Assembly (NCBI GenBank): GCA_964519345.1
Contig: CAZFKX010000011.1
Location: 1 to 64,000 of the forward strand
Reading direction: 5' to 3'
DNA: 64,000 nucleotides
Origin: Persephonella sp964519345
GTDB taxonomy: Bacteria; Aquificota; Aquificia; Aquificales; Hydrogenothermaceae
The notes under the pieces: model-generated
Seen by the model: the letters and a program-made list of their open reading frames with translations, nothing else
The model's database searches: none
Told to the model about the DNA's origin: nothing
In this document: positions 25,888-34,604 of the stretch, piece by piece
Position numbering within the stretch: the first letter of the stretch is position 1
Layout: the number at the start of each line of letters is the position of its first letter
Position numbers and translations under genes: made by a program

Positions 25888-27442
25888 ATTTTATCCTCTT
25901 CTTTCTAAAAATATCAGAGTATATAAGTATCAAAACAGGAATAGCTCCTAAAAGTCCCCACAATCCTGCTACAAAAAATGTATCCTGAAACGACCAATTC
26001 ATACTATAAAGATACTGCATCTTATATATTACTGCTTGTGATAATTTTTCGGCTTTCTCTATATCAAAAATCTGAAGGAAGAGAGATTTAAAGTTCTCAA
26101 AAACTAAAAATATATACGATTGATCCTGTACATTGTTTATACCCTCGTAATGCTGGTATCCAAATCTATAAAGGTCGTTTGTCGCTATAGCCGTTCCAAA
26201 AGATCCACCTATAAATCTTGAGTAATGTAATAGACCTGTCCCAAGTGATGTTTTCTCACCAAGATTTCTTAAAGCAAGCGTTGTTACAGGAGCAAAAAAC
26301 ATTCCCATTGATATCCCAAGTGGAATGAGAAGAAGGGCAGCTTTAAGATTCGGCGTAAAGTATTCAAGAGATGGTAGTATAAAGAGAGAACTAAAAAGGT
26401 AAAGTATTACAGCCATATAAAGCACGTACCTTTCTCCTATTTTATCAGAAAGAAGACCTGCTATCGGTGAAAAAAACGCTATAAACAAGGCAAATCCGAG
26501 TATATGGATGCCTGCATCAAGTGTTGACAGGCCTTTTAACCTTTCAAAGTATAGAGGTAGAAGATAAAATATCTGATACATAGAAAAACCAAGGATTAAG
26601 AAAAAAACTGATATACCAACAAAATACTCTTTTATTTTAAATATTGAAAAATCAATAAGAGGTTCTTTTGATAGAATTTCTGACAGTATATAAAAAAGGA
26701 GGGAGAAAACTGATAAAACTGTTAAAAAAACTATAGTATCTGACATAAACCATCCAAGCTGCTGTCCTTTTGATAATACTATAAGTGTCGATATAGTAAA
26801 AGAAGAAAGAAAAGCAAATGAGATAAAATTAAGTTTAGCTTTTTCTCTGAAATAGGATGTTTCAGGTAGATAGAAAAGAGCAAGTAAAACAGTAATAATC
26901 CCAAACGGAATATTTATAAAAAACACCCATCTCCAGTCCAAATGTTCTGTTATATAACCGCCAAGTGTTGGTCCTATAGATGGAGCAAAACTAACCCCCA
27001 GACCAAAAATTCCCATAGCAATACCTTTTTTTTCTGGAGGATAGACGGCAAAAAGTATCGTCTGGGCCGTTGCCATTATAAAAGCCTCGCCCGCTCCTTG
27101 AAAAACCCTTGCTATTATCATCTCTTCAAGAGATGAAGAAATACCGCAAGCAAAAGATGAAACTGTGAATAAAGTTATACCTGCTATATATACCTTTCTC
27201 AACCCAAAATTTTTATCGAGCCATCCTGATAGTATAAGCATGGTTGCAGAGGCTATCATATAAGCTGTGATAACCCATTGAACACCATAAAGATCAGTCT
27301 GGAGAGGAGCTGTTATTTTAGGAACAATAATATCAACAATTGTGGTATCAAGTATAGCCATAAAAGCACCGGCCATAACAATAAATGTTATAAGACCTCT
27401 CTCAAAGTTAGAAATCCTCTCATAGATTGGAGGCTGTTCCAT
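25874..27442 (-). CDS. DHA2-family drug:H+ antiporter (EmrB-like, 14 helices)
   Basis: The 522-residue major facilitator has the DHA2 signs: motif D1 (MAILDTTIVDIIVPKI), motif A-like loop (GWLDKNFGLRKVYIAG) and motif C (GLGVSFAPSIGPTLGGYI). About 14 membrane helices fit EmrB. Its start overlaps the stop of the EmrA-like adaptor by one base and a TolC gene lies upstream, so a tripartite EmrAB-TolC pump is encoded. Substrates are unknown. Confidence 0.93.
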   Translation of the reverse strand: MEQPPIYERISNFERGLITFIVMAGAFMAILDTTIVDIIVPKITAPLQTDLYGVQWVITAYMIASATMLILSGWLDKNFGLRKVYIAGITLFTVSSFACGISSSLEEMIIARVFQGAGEAFIMATAQTILFAVYPPEKKGIAMGIFGLGVSFAPSIGPTLGGYITEHLDWRWVFFINIPFGIITVLLALFYLPETSYFREKAKLNFISFAFLSSFTISTLIVLSKGQQLGWFMSDTIVFLTVLSVFSLLFYILSEILSKEPLIDFSIFKIKEYFVGISVFFLILGFSMYQIFYLLPLYFERLKGLSTLDAGIHILGFALFIAFFSPIAGLLSDKIGERYVLYMAVILYLFSSLFILPSLEYFTPNLKAALLLIPLGISMGMFFAPVTTLALRNLGEKTSLGTGLLHYSRFIGGSFGTAIATNDLYRFGYQHYEGINNVQDQSYIFLVFENFKSLFLQIFDIEKAEKLSQAVIYKMQYLYSMNWSFQDTFFVAGLWGLLGAIPVLILIYSDIFRKKRIKYEDN

Positions 27443-28569
27443 TATCTTTCCCTTTTTATCTCAACTTCACCACTCATACCGACTCTCAACAAACTTTTAT
27501 CCCCCTTAATTATCTTAATTTTTACAGGTATCCTCTGGGCAACTTTTGTAAACTCCCCAGCTGTGATATCTCTTGGAACAAGTGCAAACTTTGCAGCAGA
27601 CGTGGGATTGATCTCCTCAACAACACCTTCATAAATCTCATCAGGATATGCATCTATTTTTATATAAACTGGACTTCCTTTTTTAATTCCTTTAAGTTTT
27701 GTTTCTTCCAGTAAAACGTATATATAAAGATCTTCATATGAAACTAAAGCATACAAAGGTATCCCTGAAGATATTACTTCTCCTTCTGCTTTGAATTTTT
27801 TGGCTATTTTTCCATCAAAGGGAGCTTTTAATTTTGTGTAGCTGATAAGATTTTGAATATCTTGTCTCTGTTGTTTTAAAGCATCTATTTTTTTGTTTAA
27901 AGATAAAATCTCTTTTTTTAATTCATTAATCTGGATTTTTTGAGCCTGAGCCTGTTTTACCTTCTGTAAGGCTATTCTTTTCTGAATTTGCATCTGCTCT
28001 AACTTTGTATATAGACCTTCCCTTTTCTTCTGAAGAATTTTCAGATTAGTTTCTATCTCTTCCAGTTTACGCTTGGGAGAAAGTTCTTTTTTAAATAGAT
28101 TTTCATATCTTAATTTATCCTTTTGGATCTGTTCTATCTGTGTGTCTATCTGTATTATCTGAAGTTTTACAGCTTCTATACCTTTTTCAATCTGGGTTAC
28201 ATTTAGCTTTGAAATGTTTTCTTTTATGTTTAGTTGTTTAGTTATTCTTCTAAGTTTTTCTTCTAAAGATTCTTTTTTATATTCAAGGCTGTTTATCTCT
28301 TTTTCTATCTTTACAAGCTGCAGCTTATAATCTGTTGGATCTATCTCAGCTAAAATCTCACCTTTTTTTACAGGATCACCTTCTTTTTTATACATTTTTA
28401 CTATTTTCCCGGCGACTCTTTTAAAAGATAGATTTGCCAGTTTATCCGTTTCGACAAAAACAGCGTCCGTAATTGCGTATTCTATTCTATGTTTTATCCA
28501 TCTAAAAGCTATAACAGAAAATATAAGTATTAAAGCGACAACTATTAAAAGTCCGATTTTATTTTTCAA
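27442..28569 (-). CDS. EmrA-like membrane fusion protein
   Basis: The 375-residue protein has an N-terminal helix (about 5-24), lipoyl half 1 (GKIVKMYKKEGDPVKKGEILAEIDPTDY), an extended coiled coil (about 80-245), lipoyl half 2 (LKAPFDGKIAKKFKAEGEVI) and a beta-barrel ending near GMSGEVEIK. The order TolC-EmrA-EmrB and the 11-base overlap with the TolC gene make it the partner of the MFS pump. Confidence 0.93.
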   Translation of the reverse strand: MKNKIGLLIVVALILIFSVIAFRWIKHRIEYAITDAVFVETDKLANLSFKRVAGKIVKMYKKEGDPVKKGEILAEIDPTDYKLQLVKIEKEINSLEYKKESLEEKLRRITKQLNIKENISKLNVTQIEKGIEAVKLQIIQIDTQIEQIQKDKLRYENLFKKELSPKRKLEEIETNLKILQKKREGLYTKLEQMQIQKRIALQKVKQAQAQKIQINELKKEILSLNKKIDALKQQRQDIQNLISYTKLKAPFDGKIAKKFKAEGEVISSGIPLYALVSYEDLYIYVLLEETKLKGIKKGSPVYIKIDAYPDEIYEGVVEEINPTSAAKFALVPRDITAGEFTKVAQRIPVKIKIIKGDKSLLRVGMSGEVEIKRER

Positions 28570-29848
28570 TTTTTCCTCCTACCGCCTTTTCAAGTTCAAT
28601 GAAAGCTTTTAATAACTGGTAGTAAGAAATGACTTTCCCTTTTCTTGCAGAAGTTAATGCCGCTTCAGCATCTAAAACATCTGTTGTTGATGCCAGTTGG
28701 TTCTTATACTGTTCAACAACCATTCTGTAATACTCTTCAGCTTCTTTAAGAGAACTTTCAGCAACTTTTAGATTTTTCTTTGCCACTTCAAAATTTTCAT
28801 AAGCTGCTTTTACCTGAAGTCTTATCTTATTTTTTAGCTCCTCGATCTGGTATTTAAGCTTTTTCTTCTGCTGTTTTGTTTTAAGAATAGCGTAATATGG
28901 TTTTATGCCCTGAAACTGTAAGTTTATTGCCACTGAAACTGCAATATTTCCCTTTGGATCCAGATATGGATACTGATCTGAGTAAAAATATTTTCCCTGA
29001 GCTATTATCTTTGGATAAAACTCTGATCTTTCAATTTTTTCGACATATTTCAGTCCTTTTTTTCTGTAATTAAGGGCTTTTATGATATTTCTATTTTTTA
29101 CTGCAGTATCGGCAAGTTTGTGAAAATCAAGATTCTCTGGTATTTCAATATTTACAGGCTCAACTTTAAAATCCTTTTCCAGTTTTTCATTTAAAAGCAT
29201 GTTTAAACTTGATTTTGCAATTATAAGATCTCCTTCTGCTTTTTTTATTTTCATCTCAATCTGAGACAGTTTAACTTTTGACTGAAGAACTTCAACTTTT
29301 GTTATCAGTCCCTCTTTGTAAAACTCTTCTGCTCTAAGAAGGTGGGATTTTACAGCTTCATACTGCTTTTTATATGTTTCCAAAATAGCCTTTGTCATTA
29401 ATACATCTAAGTACGCTTTTTTTACCTCAGCGGAAATGTTTATTTTTTGCTCGTTATATATCTCTTTATTCGCTTTTATGCTTATCTTTGAGATTTTAAT
29501 TTTACTTGGCCTTGCGAAGCCTGTAAAAACCGGATAGTTTAGCCCCATTTCAAAGTTATAAAAATCTCTACTCATCTGTTTGAATGAAAAAGGAACAGGA
29601 AATACAGAAGATGGAGGAAGATTTGTATAAGGCGTATCTTTAAGGAAAGTAAATGAATAGTTTATAAAAAACTGAGGAAACCAGAGATTTTTATCTTCTT
29701 TCAGCTGGATTGTGGATATTTTGATCTCCTGTTTATACTGTTTAAGTTCTAAATTGTTTTCCAGTGCTTTATTAACAGCTTCCTCTATTGTTAGGGCATT
29801 TGCAAGCATAGGAAATAGAAATAGTAAGACAAATGCAATCTTTCTCAT
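28559..29848 (-). CDS. TolC-family outer-membrane efflux protein
   Basis: The 429-residue protein has a signal peptide (about 1-18, FPMLANA) and two repeated helical OEP domains typical of TolC: EEAVNKALENNLELKQYKQE at the start, and in the second half KAAYENFEVAKKNLKVAESS and YKNQLASTTDVLDAEAAL. It forms the outer-membrane duct shared by the exporters of the operon. It is coupled to the TetR gene by a 4-base overlap. Confidence 0.93.
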   Translation of the reverse strand: MRKIAFVLLFLFPMLANALTIEEAVNKALENNLELKQYKQEIKISTIQLKEDKNLWFPQFFINYSFTFLKDTPYTNLPPSSVFPVPFSFKQMSRDFYNFEMGLNYPVFTGFARPSKIKISKISIKANKEIYNEQKINISAEVKKAYLDVLMTKAILETYKKQYEAVKSHLLRAEEFYKEGLITKVEVLQSKVKLSQIEMKIKKAEGDLIIAKSSLNMLLNEKLEKDFKVEPVNIEIPENLDFHKLADTAVKNRNIIKALNYRKKGLKYVEKIERSEFYPKIIAQGKYFYSDQYPYLDPKGNIAVSVAINLQFQGIKPYYAILKTKQQKKKLKYQIEELKNKIRLQVKAAYENFEVAKKNLKVAESSLKEAEEYYRMVVEQYKNQLASTTDVLDAEAALTSARKGKVISYYQLLKAFIELEKAVGGKIEK

Positions 29849-30399
29849 TTTATTCCTCTAAAAATTATATTCACTCCCTCCTCAAACTCTTTAATAATTT
29901 TGTCAAGAGGCTGGTTTTCTATCAAAATATTAAACTCAAATAACCTTTTGCCAAATCCCATGAATAGATCTGTTAAAAGTTCCCTATTTCCAAAACCTTT
30001 TAGAATGTCAATATAGAAGCTTTTAATTTTTTCATTTGTGGAGATATATATCTGCTTAAACTTGTCATCCATGCATAAAAGCTGGAAAAAGTATATGTAT
30101 GCTATCTCCTTATAACTATATAAAACTCTGAAAATCTCATTACCAAATCTGATGATTCTTTCTTCAGTTTCTATATCAATTATCCTGTATTTTTCAGTAA
30201 TACTTTCTATCTGTTTTACTATACTTTCTACTATAGACAAAAAAATCTCTTCTTTACTTCTAAAGTATAGATAAAAAGTTCCCTGTGCTACACCTGCATC
30301 TTTTACAATATCAGATACTTTTGTGTTAAAGTACCCTTTTTCAGAAAAAACCTTTACAGCCGAGCTTATAAGCTTCTGTTTAGTAGCTGACTGACTCAT
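29845..30399 (-). CDS. TetR/AcrR-family repressor of the efflux operon
   Basis: The 184-residue protein has an N-terminal helix-turn-helix (LISSAVKVFSEKGYFNTKVSDIVKDAGVAQGTFYLYFRSKEEIF) and a variable ligand domain. The ATG at 30399 begins only 7 bases after a good -10 box and shows no ribosome site, so the mRNA is probably leaderless. An 18-base inverted repeat overlaps the start codon, which suggests that the protein represses itself and the whole downstream pump operon. The inducer is unknown. Confidence 0.93.
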   Translation of the reverse strand: MSQSATKQKLISSAVKVFSEKGYFNTKVSDIVKDAGVAQGTFYLYFRSKEEIFLSIVESIVKQIESITEKYRIIDIETEERIIRFGNEIFRVLYSYKEIAYIYFFQLLCMDDKFKQIYISTNEKIKSFYIDILKGFGNRELLTDLFMGFGKRLFEFNILIENQPLDKIIKEFEEGVNIIFRGIK

Positions 30400-30405
30400 C
30401 AGTCA
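30388..30405. promoter_or_regulatory. TetR-type operator overlapping the repressor start codon
   Basis: TGACTGA and TCAGTCA, separated by CTCA, form an exact 7+4+7 inverted repeat that spans the predicted transcription start and first codons of the tetR gene. Arm spacing and TGA-x-TGA pattern resemble many TetR/AcrR operators. Binding would block the promoter at 30407-30435. Confidence 0.65.
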
Positions 30406-30406
30406 T

Positions 30407-30435
30407 AATTTAATAGATATCCAAAATATTGTCAA
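30407..30435 (-). promoter_or_regulatory. Promoter of the tetR-efflux operon
   Basis: Minus-strand TTGACA (30435-30430), a perfect -35, and TAAATT (30412-30407) are separated by 17 bases. The expected start site falls at or within a few bases of the tetR ATG (30399). Confidence 0.65.
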
Positions 30436-30454
30436 CATCCACTTCAAAAATTAA

Positions 30455-30469
30455 TTTATCACTGATAAA
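30455..30469. promoter_or_regulatory. 15-base inverted repeat in the divergent intergenic region
   Basis: TTTATCA-C-TGATAAA is an exact 7+1+7 dyad. Its core TATCA-N-TGATA equals that of the classical tet operator. It overlaps a weak candidate promoter (TTATCA at 30456-30461, TATTCT at 30479-30484) for the plus-strand gene at 30508, so it may control that gene. The binding protein is unknown. Confidence 0.4.
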
Positions 30470-30507
30470 ATTACGAAATATTCTTAACAAAAATGGAGGG
30501 ATTCAGG

Positions 30508-31476
30508 ATGAATATCGCTGTTATTTCTTTTGATCAGGAGCTTTCAAACAGAATTAAATCAAAACTTTCAGACTATAATGTACAGCTGTATATAGATAGT
30601 CTGAGTATGCTTAAGGATATAAGCAGTTTTAATCCGGATATTATTATATACGACGCTTCAGCCGGAGATTTTGCAGTTGATGATCTTAAATTTCTTCTTA
30701 CAAGGGATAAACTTGAAGATAAAAAATTTGAAATACTGATCTCAAAGGAAAATCCTATAGACAGAAAGGAACTTCCAGAGAATGTGTCAATACAGTTCTT
30801 TATAAAAAATGATGAGGACGAAAAGCTTGTAGAAACTATAAAACAGACGGTTTCAGAAAATAAAAAAGATGAAAACTTTTCAGAGGAAATCTATCAGCCA
30901 CCTGAGGATATTGAAGCATTACTTGGAGATTTTGGTTCTGGAACAGAAAATGCCAGTGAAGAAAAAAACGATGATATAGAATCTATTATTCAGGAGATAC
31001 CTAAGATTGAAGAAAACGTTGAAGATCTGAATATTGATGAGAATATACCTGAAAGTATTGAAGAAGTAATACCAGACTCAAGTATGTTTGAAGAAACTGT
31101 CAATATTACAGAAAGTAGAGAAGACACAATAGAAAAAAAACCATCAAACAGTATAAAACTGGAGATAGAGATATCACCAGAGGAACTTAAAAGGATGATA
31201 ATAGAATTATCTGTAGAAAAACTTGTCAGAGACTTAAAAAATGATGATGCCATACAAAAGCTTATATCGGATCTACAAAAAGATTTCATAGATCGAACGG
31301 AAAAAGAGCTTGAAGATTTAAAAGAGTCCCTCAAAAAAGAGATAAAGGAAAACCTTGTCTCAAAGATAGAAAAAGACCTAAAAGAAACGATAAAAGAGAG
31401 CATCAGGGAGGATGTAACAAAAATAACATCAGAGATTGTTAAAGAAAAATTGGAACAGCTTTTTAGTAAAAAGTGA
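30508..31476 (+). CDS. Pseudo-receiver protein with acidic linker and coiled-coil tail
   Basis: The ATG at 30508 is preferred to the one at 30493 because GGAGGG (30495-30500) is correctly spaced for it. The 322-residue protein has a receiver-like N-terminus (about 1-110: MNIAVISFDQELSNRIK, NPDIIIYDAS with a possible phospho-acceptor Asp49, and a Lys in FFIKND). A long acidic, probably disordered linker (about 115-210) and a charged coiled coil (about 220-322) follow. Only one of the usual two acidic pocket residues is clear, so phosphorylation is doubtful. The function is not recognised. Confidence 0.75.
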   Translation: MNIAVISFDQELSNRIKSKLSDYNVQLYIDSLSMLKDISSFNPDIIIYDASAGDFAVDDLKFLLTRDKLEDKKFEILISKENPIDRKELPENVSIQFFIKNDEDEKLVETIKQTVSENKKDENFSEEIYQPPEDIEALLGDFGSGTENASEEKNDDIESIIQEIPKIEENVEDLNIDENIPESIEEVIPDSSMFEETVNITESREDTIEKKPSNSIKLEIEISPEELKRMIIELSVEKLVRDLKNDDAIQKLISDLQKDFIDRTEKELEDLKESLKKEIKENLVSKIEKDLKETIKESIREDVTKITSEIVKEKLEQLFSKK

Positions 31477-32361
31477 TCATTTCCTTAAGAAAAGGTAGCT
31501 GAAACCTGCTGTAACCGCTGAACCTATAAGTATAAAAATATGTACAAATACTGAGGAAAGTAGAGCTGTATCTTTGTCGATACCTGACAGATAAAGTATT
31601 CCAGCATATCCTCCCTCATAAGTCCCTATGCCTGCTATTCCGTGTATAGGAAGAATGGTTGTAAAATCCCCTGCAGAAGCTGCGAAAAAGTTTTCAATAA
31701 AAGTTATTTCTATACCATGTGGTATAACGAAATAGAATCCAGAAAATTTAAATACAAACGTTAATATTGATAGGATATAAAGTGAAATAAGATTTTTCAG
31801 GGTCAACACATTTTTATTAAACTCCTGAAATCTATCTATCTTTATATAAGATATTATCCACTTAAGAATGTAAAAACTAAAGGGCATAACCAGTATCAGA
31901 AGTACAGAAAGAAGTATATATCCTTTATAAATGAGAAAGGATGATACAAAAACTGCAAATAAAGAAAGTGCATCAAAGAATCTGACAGTAAAAAAACTAA
32001 AAGCACTTTCCTTAAATGGTATTTTCTCTTTTTTGAGCATATAAAAAAAAGACAGCTCCCCTGTTCTAAATGGAAGAAAAATATTAAAAACTGTGTTAAA
32101 CGAGGTTATCTTAAAAAGTTTTTTGAAATCTTTTATTTCAAGTGTTATCTTCCATCTATAGGTTCGTGTAATGTAGGAAAATATATATAGTATAAAAGCA
32201 AGCAAAAGATCTGTTATAGAGACTTTTTTTAAAAAATATATGAGTTTTTCAAGTCCTATCACTATGTAAAAAAGGTATATAAAACCTACAGTAACAGCTA
32301 TTGATACAGATAATTCAAATATCTTTAAATATCTCTTCAATTTAGCTTTCTTTCTTAACAA
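31477..32361 (-). CDS. Flippase-like integral membrane protein (LPG synthase TM / UPF0104 family)
   Basis: The 294-residue protein has about seven to eight membrane helices. TRTYRWKITLE and FNTVFNIFLPFRTGELSFFYML are the family signatures (an R-x-x-R-W-x loop and a P-x-R-x-G-E motif), with GIAGIGTYEGGYAGILYLSG near the end. Such proteins often accompany lipid-linked glycosyltransferases, as here (20-base overlap with the GT2 gene). The TTG start at 32361 is uncertain; a TTG seven codons later is possible. It abuts the plus-strand gene exactly at 31476/31477. Confidence 0.8.
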   Translation of the reverse strand: MLRKKAKLKRYLKIFELSVSIAVTVGFIYLFYIVIGLEKLIYFLKKVSITDLLLAFILYIFSYITRTYRWKITLEIKDFKKLFKITSFNTVFNIFLPFRTGELSFFYMLKKEKIPFKESAFSFFTVRFFDALSLFAVFVSSFLIYKGYILLSVLLILVMPFSFYILKWIISYIKIDRFQEFNKNVLTLKNLISLYILSILTFVFKFSGFYFVIPHGIEITFIENFFAASAGDFTTILPIHGIAGIGTYEGGYAGILYLSGIDKDTALLSSVFVHIFILIGSAVTAGFSYLFLRK

Positions 32362-33304
32362 TCTCTTTTATTATGTAAGGTCTCTTACCCTGAGACTCAT
32401 AGTACGTTCTTGTTATAAGTTCCGCCACTATTCCTGTTGACACCAGTTGAATGCCTGAAAGAACAAAAAGAGTCCCAAATATCAAAAGCGGTCTGTTTCC
32501 TATATCCTGACCAAATAGAATCTTTATTAAAACAAGATATGAAAGGGTGAAAAATCCAAAGAGCAGTAAAACAGCACCCGTTCCTCCAAAAACTCTTAAA
32601 GGTTTCGTCCTGTAATCTAATAAGAACTTAACAAGCATAAGATCAAGAAGAACCTTAAAAGTTCTTGATATGCCGTATTTTGACTTTCCATATATTCTTG
32701 GATGGTGTTTTACCGGAATCTCAGTAATTTTTGCTCCTATTGATTTAGATAATGCGGGAAGAAATCTGTGCATCTCCCCATAAAAATCAAGCTGTTTTGC
32801 AACATCGGCTCTATAAGCCTTTAAAGAACAACCGTAATCATGAAGATGAACTCCCGTAACTTTAGATATAAGCCAGTTTGCAATCCTTGATGGAAGAGTT
32901 CTGCTTAAAAACGCATCTTTTCTATCTTTTCTCCATCCGCTAACGATATCATAACCCTGATCTATTAGATCAAGAAGCTTAGGTATGTCTTCAGGATCAT
33001 TCTGGAGATCTCCATCCATTGTTATAATAACCTCTCCATTCGCAGTTTCAAATCCTGCTGACATAGCGGCAGTCTGACCAAAATTTTTTCTAAAATTTAC
33101 GCCAACAACACGATCATCTTTTTCTGCAAAATCCTTTATTATTTCCCATGATCGGTCATTACTACCATCATTCACAAATATAATCTCATACTCCCTTCCC
33201 AAGGAATCCAGCACTCTCTTAAGTTTTTCATAAAGCAGGGGAAGATTTTCCTCCTCATCAAATATTGGTATTACCACAGAAATATCTACCTTCTTCCCTT
33301 TCAT
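32342..33304 (-). CDS. Family 2 glycosyltransferase, polyprenyl-phosphate type, with two C-terminal helices
   Basis: The ATG at 33304 has AGGAG upstream and is preferred to the TTG at 33325. The product is 320 residues. The GT-A domain has VVIPIFDEEENLP, NDGSNDRSW, the DxD-type MDGDLQNDP and the acceptor loop around GKSKYGISRTFKV. Two membrane helices follow (about 230-300). This is the DPM1/GtrB/ArnC layout, which loads a sugar on a polyprenyl phosphate at the inner membrane. The neighbouring flippase-like gene supports a lipid-sugar pathway. The sugar is unknown. Confidence 0.9.
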   Translation of the reverse strand: MKGKKVDISVVIPIFDEEENLPLLYEKLKRVLDSLGREYEIIFVNDGSNDRSWEIIKDFAEKDDRVVGVNFRKNFGQTAAMSAGFETANGEVIITMDGDLQNDPEDIPKLLDLIDQGYDIVSGWRKDRKDAFLSRTLPSRIANWLISKVTGVHLHDYGCSLKAYRADVAKQLDFYGEMHRFLPALSKSIGAKITEIPVKHHPRIYGKSKYGISRTFKVLLDLMLVKFLLDYRTKPLRVFGGTGAVLLLFGFFTLSYLVLIKILFGQDIGNRPLLIFGTLFVLSGIQLVSTGIVAELITRTYYESQGKRPYIIKEIVKKES

Positions 33305-33311
33305 TTTTCTC

Positions 33312-34574
33312 CTACTTTCTAACAAATTTTACTATTCCTCTAAACCCTTCAGGTTTAAGTTTTTTCCTGTAAAATCTTGATGCTTCAAGATAACTCTTGA
33401 AATATCCTATTATAACAAAATAATAATCAGTACCGTCTATATTCCTCTTGCTTATCTTAGGTTCAAGACCCTTTTCTTTTAATCTCTCAAACAGATCCAT
33501 AGCAGTCTTTTTATTTGAGAAAGCTCCAACCTGAACATAGAATCTTATTTTGGGCTTCACAACATTTTTTGGCGTTTCAGAGATAGTTTTCTTAGCAGTT
33601 CTGATCTCAGGCTTTCTTTCTATCTTCTCCTCTTTTATTTTGTTTTCTTTTATTTTATCTTCTTCCTTTCTCATCACATGTGTTTCTTCCTTTTTTCCTT
33701 GTTTCGATAACTCTTTTTTAAGATCCAAACGTTCATTAATATTTTCAATACTTTTCTTTGCTTTTATCTCTCTTTTTATTTCCTTTTCTTTTTCCCTAAC
33801 AATCTTTTTATCAACAATATTTATAAACTTTATAGCCTCCTGTTTAACAAACATATCATCCCCTGCAACCTTTTTCGCCTTTTGAAAGAAATATCTTGAT
33901 TTCTCATACTCTCCAAGATAGTAATAGGCTTTTCCAAGACCAAGATAAATATATGGATTTACAAGACCGGCATTCACAGCTTTTGTAAATATATCATAAG
34001 CATCTGTGTATCTCTTCTGTAAAATGTAGTGATTTCCAAGGGTTATATAAGCATTCATAAAATATGGATTATAAGATATTGTTTTTTTTAAAGCCTCTTC
34101 AAACTTAGGAATATTCCCCATTTTCCTATAAACAACAGCAATATTGTAGAGGGCCTTTTCCTTGTTTCTATAATTTGGATTTTCTGTAGCTTTCTCAAGA
34201 TACCATAAAGCCTGTTCATAGTTACCTTCCTGAGCAAGCAATACTCCAAGATTTGTGTATGTCTCAGGTTTATCAGGAAGTATTTCTATAGATTTAAGAA
34301 AGTACTCCTTTGCCCTTGAGTATTCCTTAACATTTGTGTAAGCAATACCGAGAGCATTTAATATATCAGGATCCTCTGGATCTATCTCATAAGCTTTATT
34401 TAAGTAGTATATAGCCTGAGCGATATTACCGCTATTAAGGTACGATAAACCTATCTTGTAGTAATACTGACTGTTCTGTAACCTTTTCTCCTCATACTCT
34501 GCAGGCTTAGGTGCACAGCTGAATATTAAAGAGAAAAAAGCAAACAGCAGTACAAATCTAAATATTCTCTTCAT
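33312..34574 (-). CDS. TPR-repeat lipoprotein with C-terminal SPOR domain
   Basis: The 420-residue protein has a lipoprotein signal with lipobox LIFSC (Cys20). About six tetratricopeptide repeats follow (about 37-240: YYKIGLSYLNSGNIAQAIYYLNKAY, ALGIAYTNVKEYSRAKEYF and others). A Lys/Glu-rich linker spans about 250-340, and a SPOR domain (RFYVQVGAFSNKKTAMDLFERLKEKG) binds denuded peptidoglycan at division sites. It probably bridges envelope and septal wall. It ends 7 bases from the preferred GT2 start. Confidence 0.92.
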   Translation of the reverse strand: MKRIFRFVLLFAFFSLIFSCAPKPAEYEEKRLQNSQYYYKIGLSYLNSGNIAQAIYYLNKAYEIDPEDPDILNALGIAYTNVKEYSRAKEYFLKSIEILPDKPETYTNLGVLLAQEGNYEQALWYLEKATENPNYRNKEKALYNIAVVYRKMGNIPKFEEALKKTISYNPYFMNAYITLGNHYILQKRYTDAYDIFTKAVNAGLVNPYIYLGLGKAYYYLGEYEKSRYFFQKAKKVAGDDMFVKQEAIKFINIVDKKIVREKEKEIKREIKAKKSIENINERLDLKKELSKQGKKEETHVMRKEEDKIKENKIKEEKIERKPEIRTAKKTISETPKNVVKPKIRFYVQVGAFSNKKTAMDLFERLKEKGLEPKISKRNIDGTDYYFVIIGYFKSYLEASRFYRKKLKPEGFRGIVKFVRK

Positions 34575-34604
34575 AACTGTTTTCCCATAAACTAATATAT
34601 ATAA

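Noticed and set aside
30990..31403. 137-codon minus-strand Ser/Phe-rich frame
   Set aside because: The composition is the mirror of the Lys/Glu coiled coil encoded on the plus strand.
32342..32361. Frameshift between glycosyltransferase and flippase-like genes
   Set aside because: Both frames have complete domains; a 20-base overlap with TTG start is enough to explain it.
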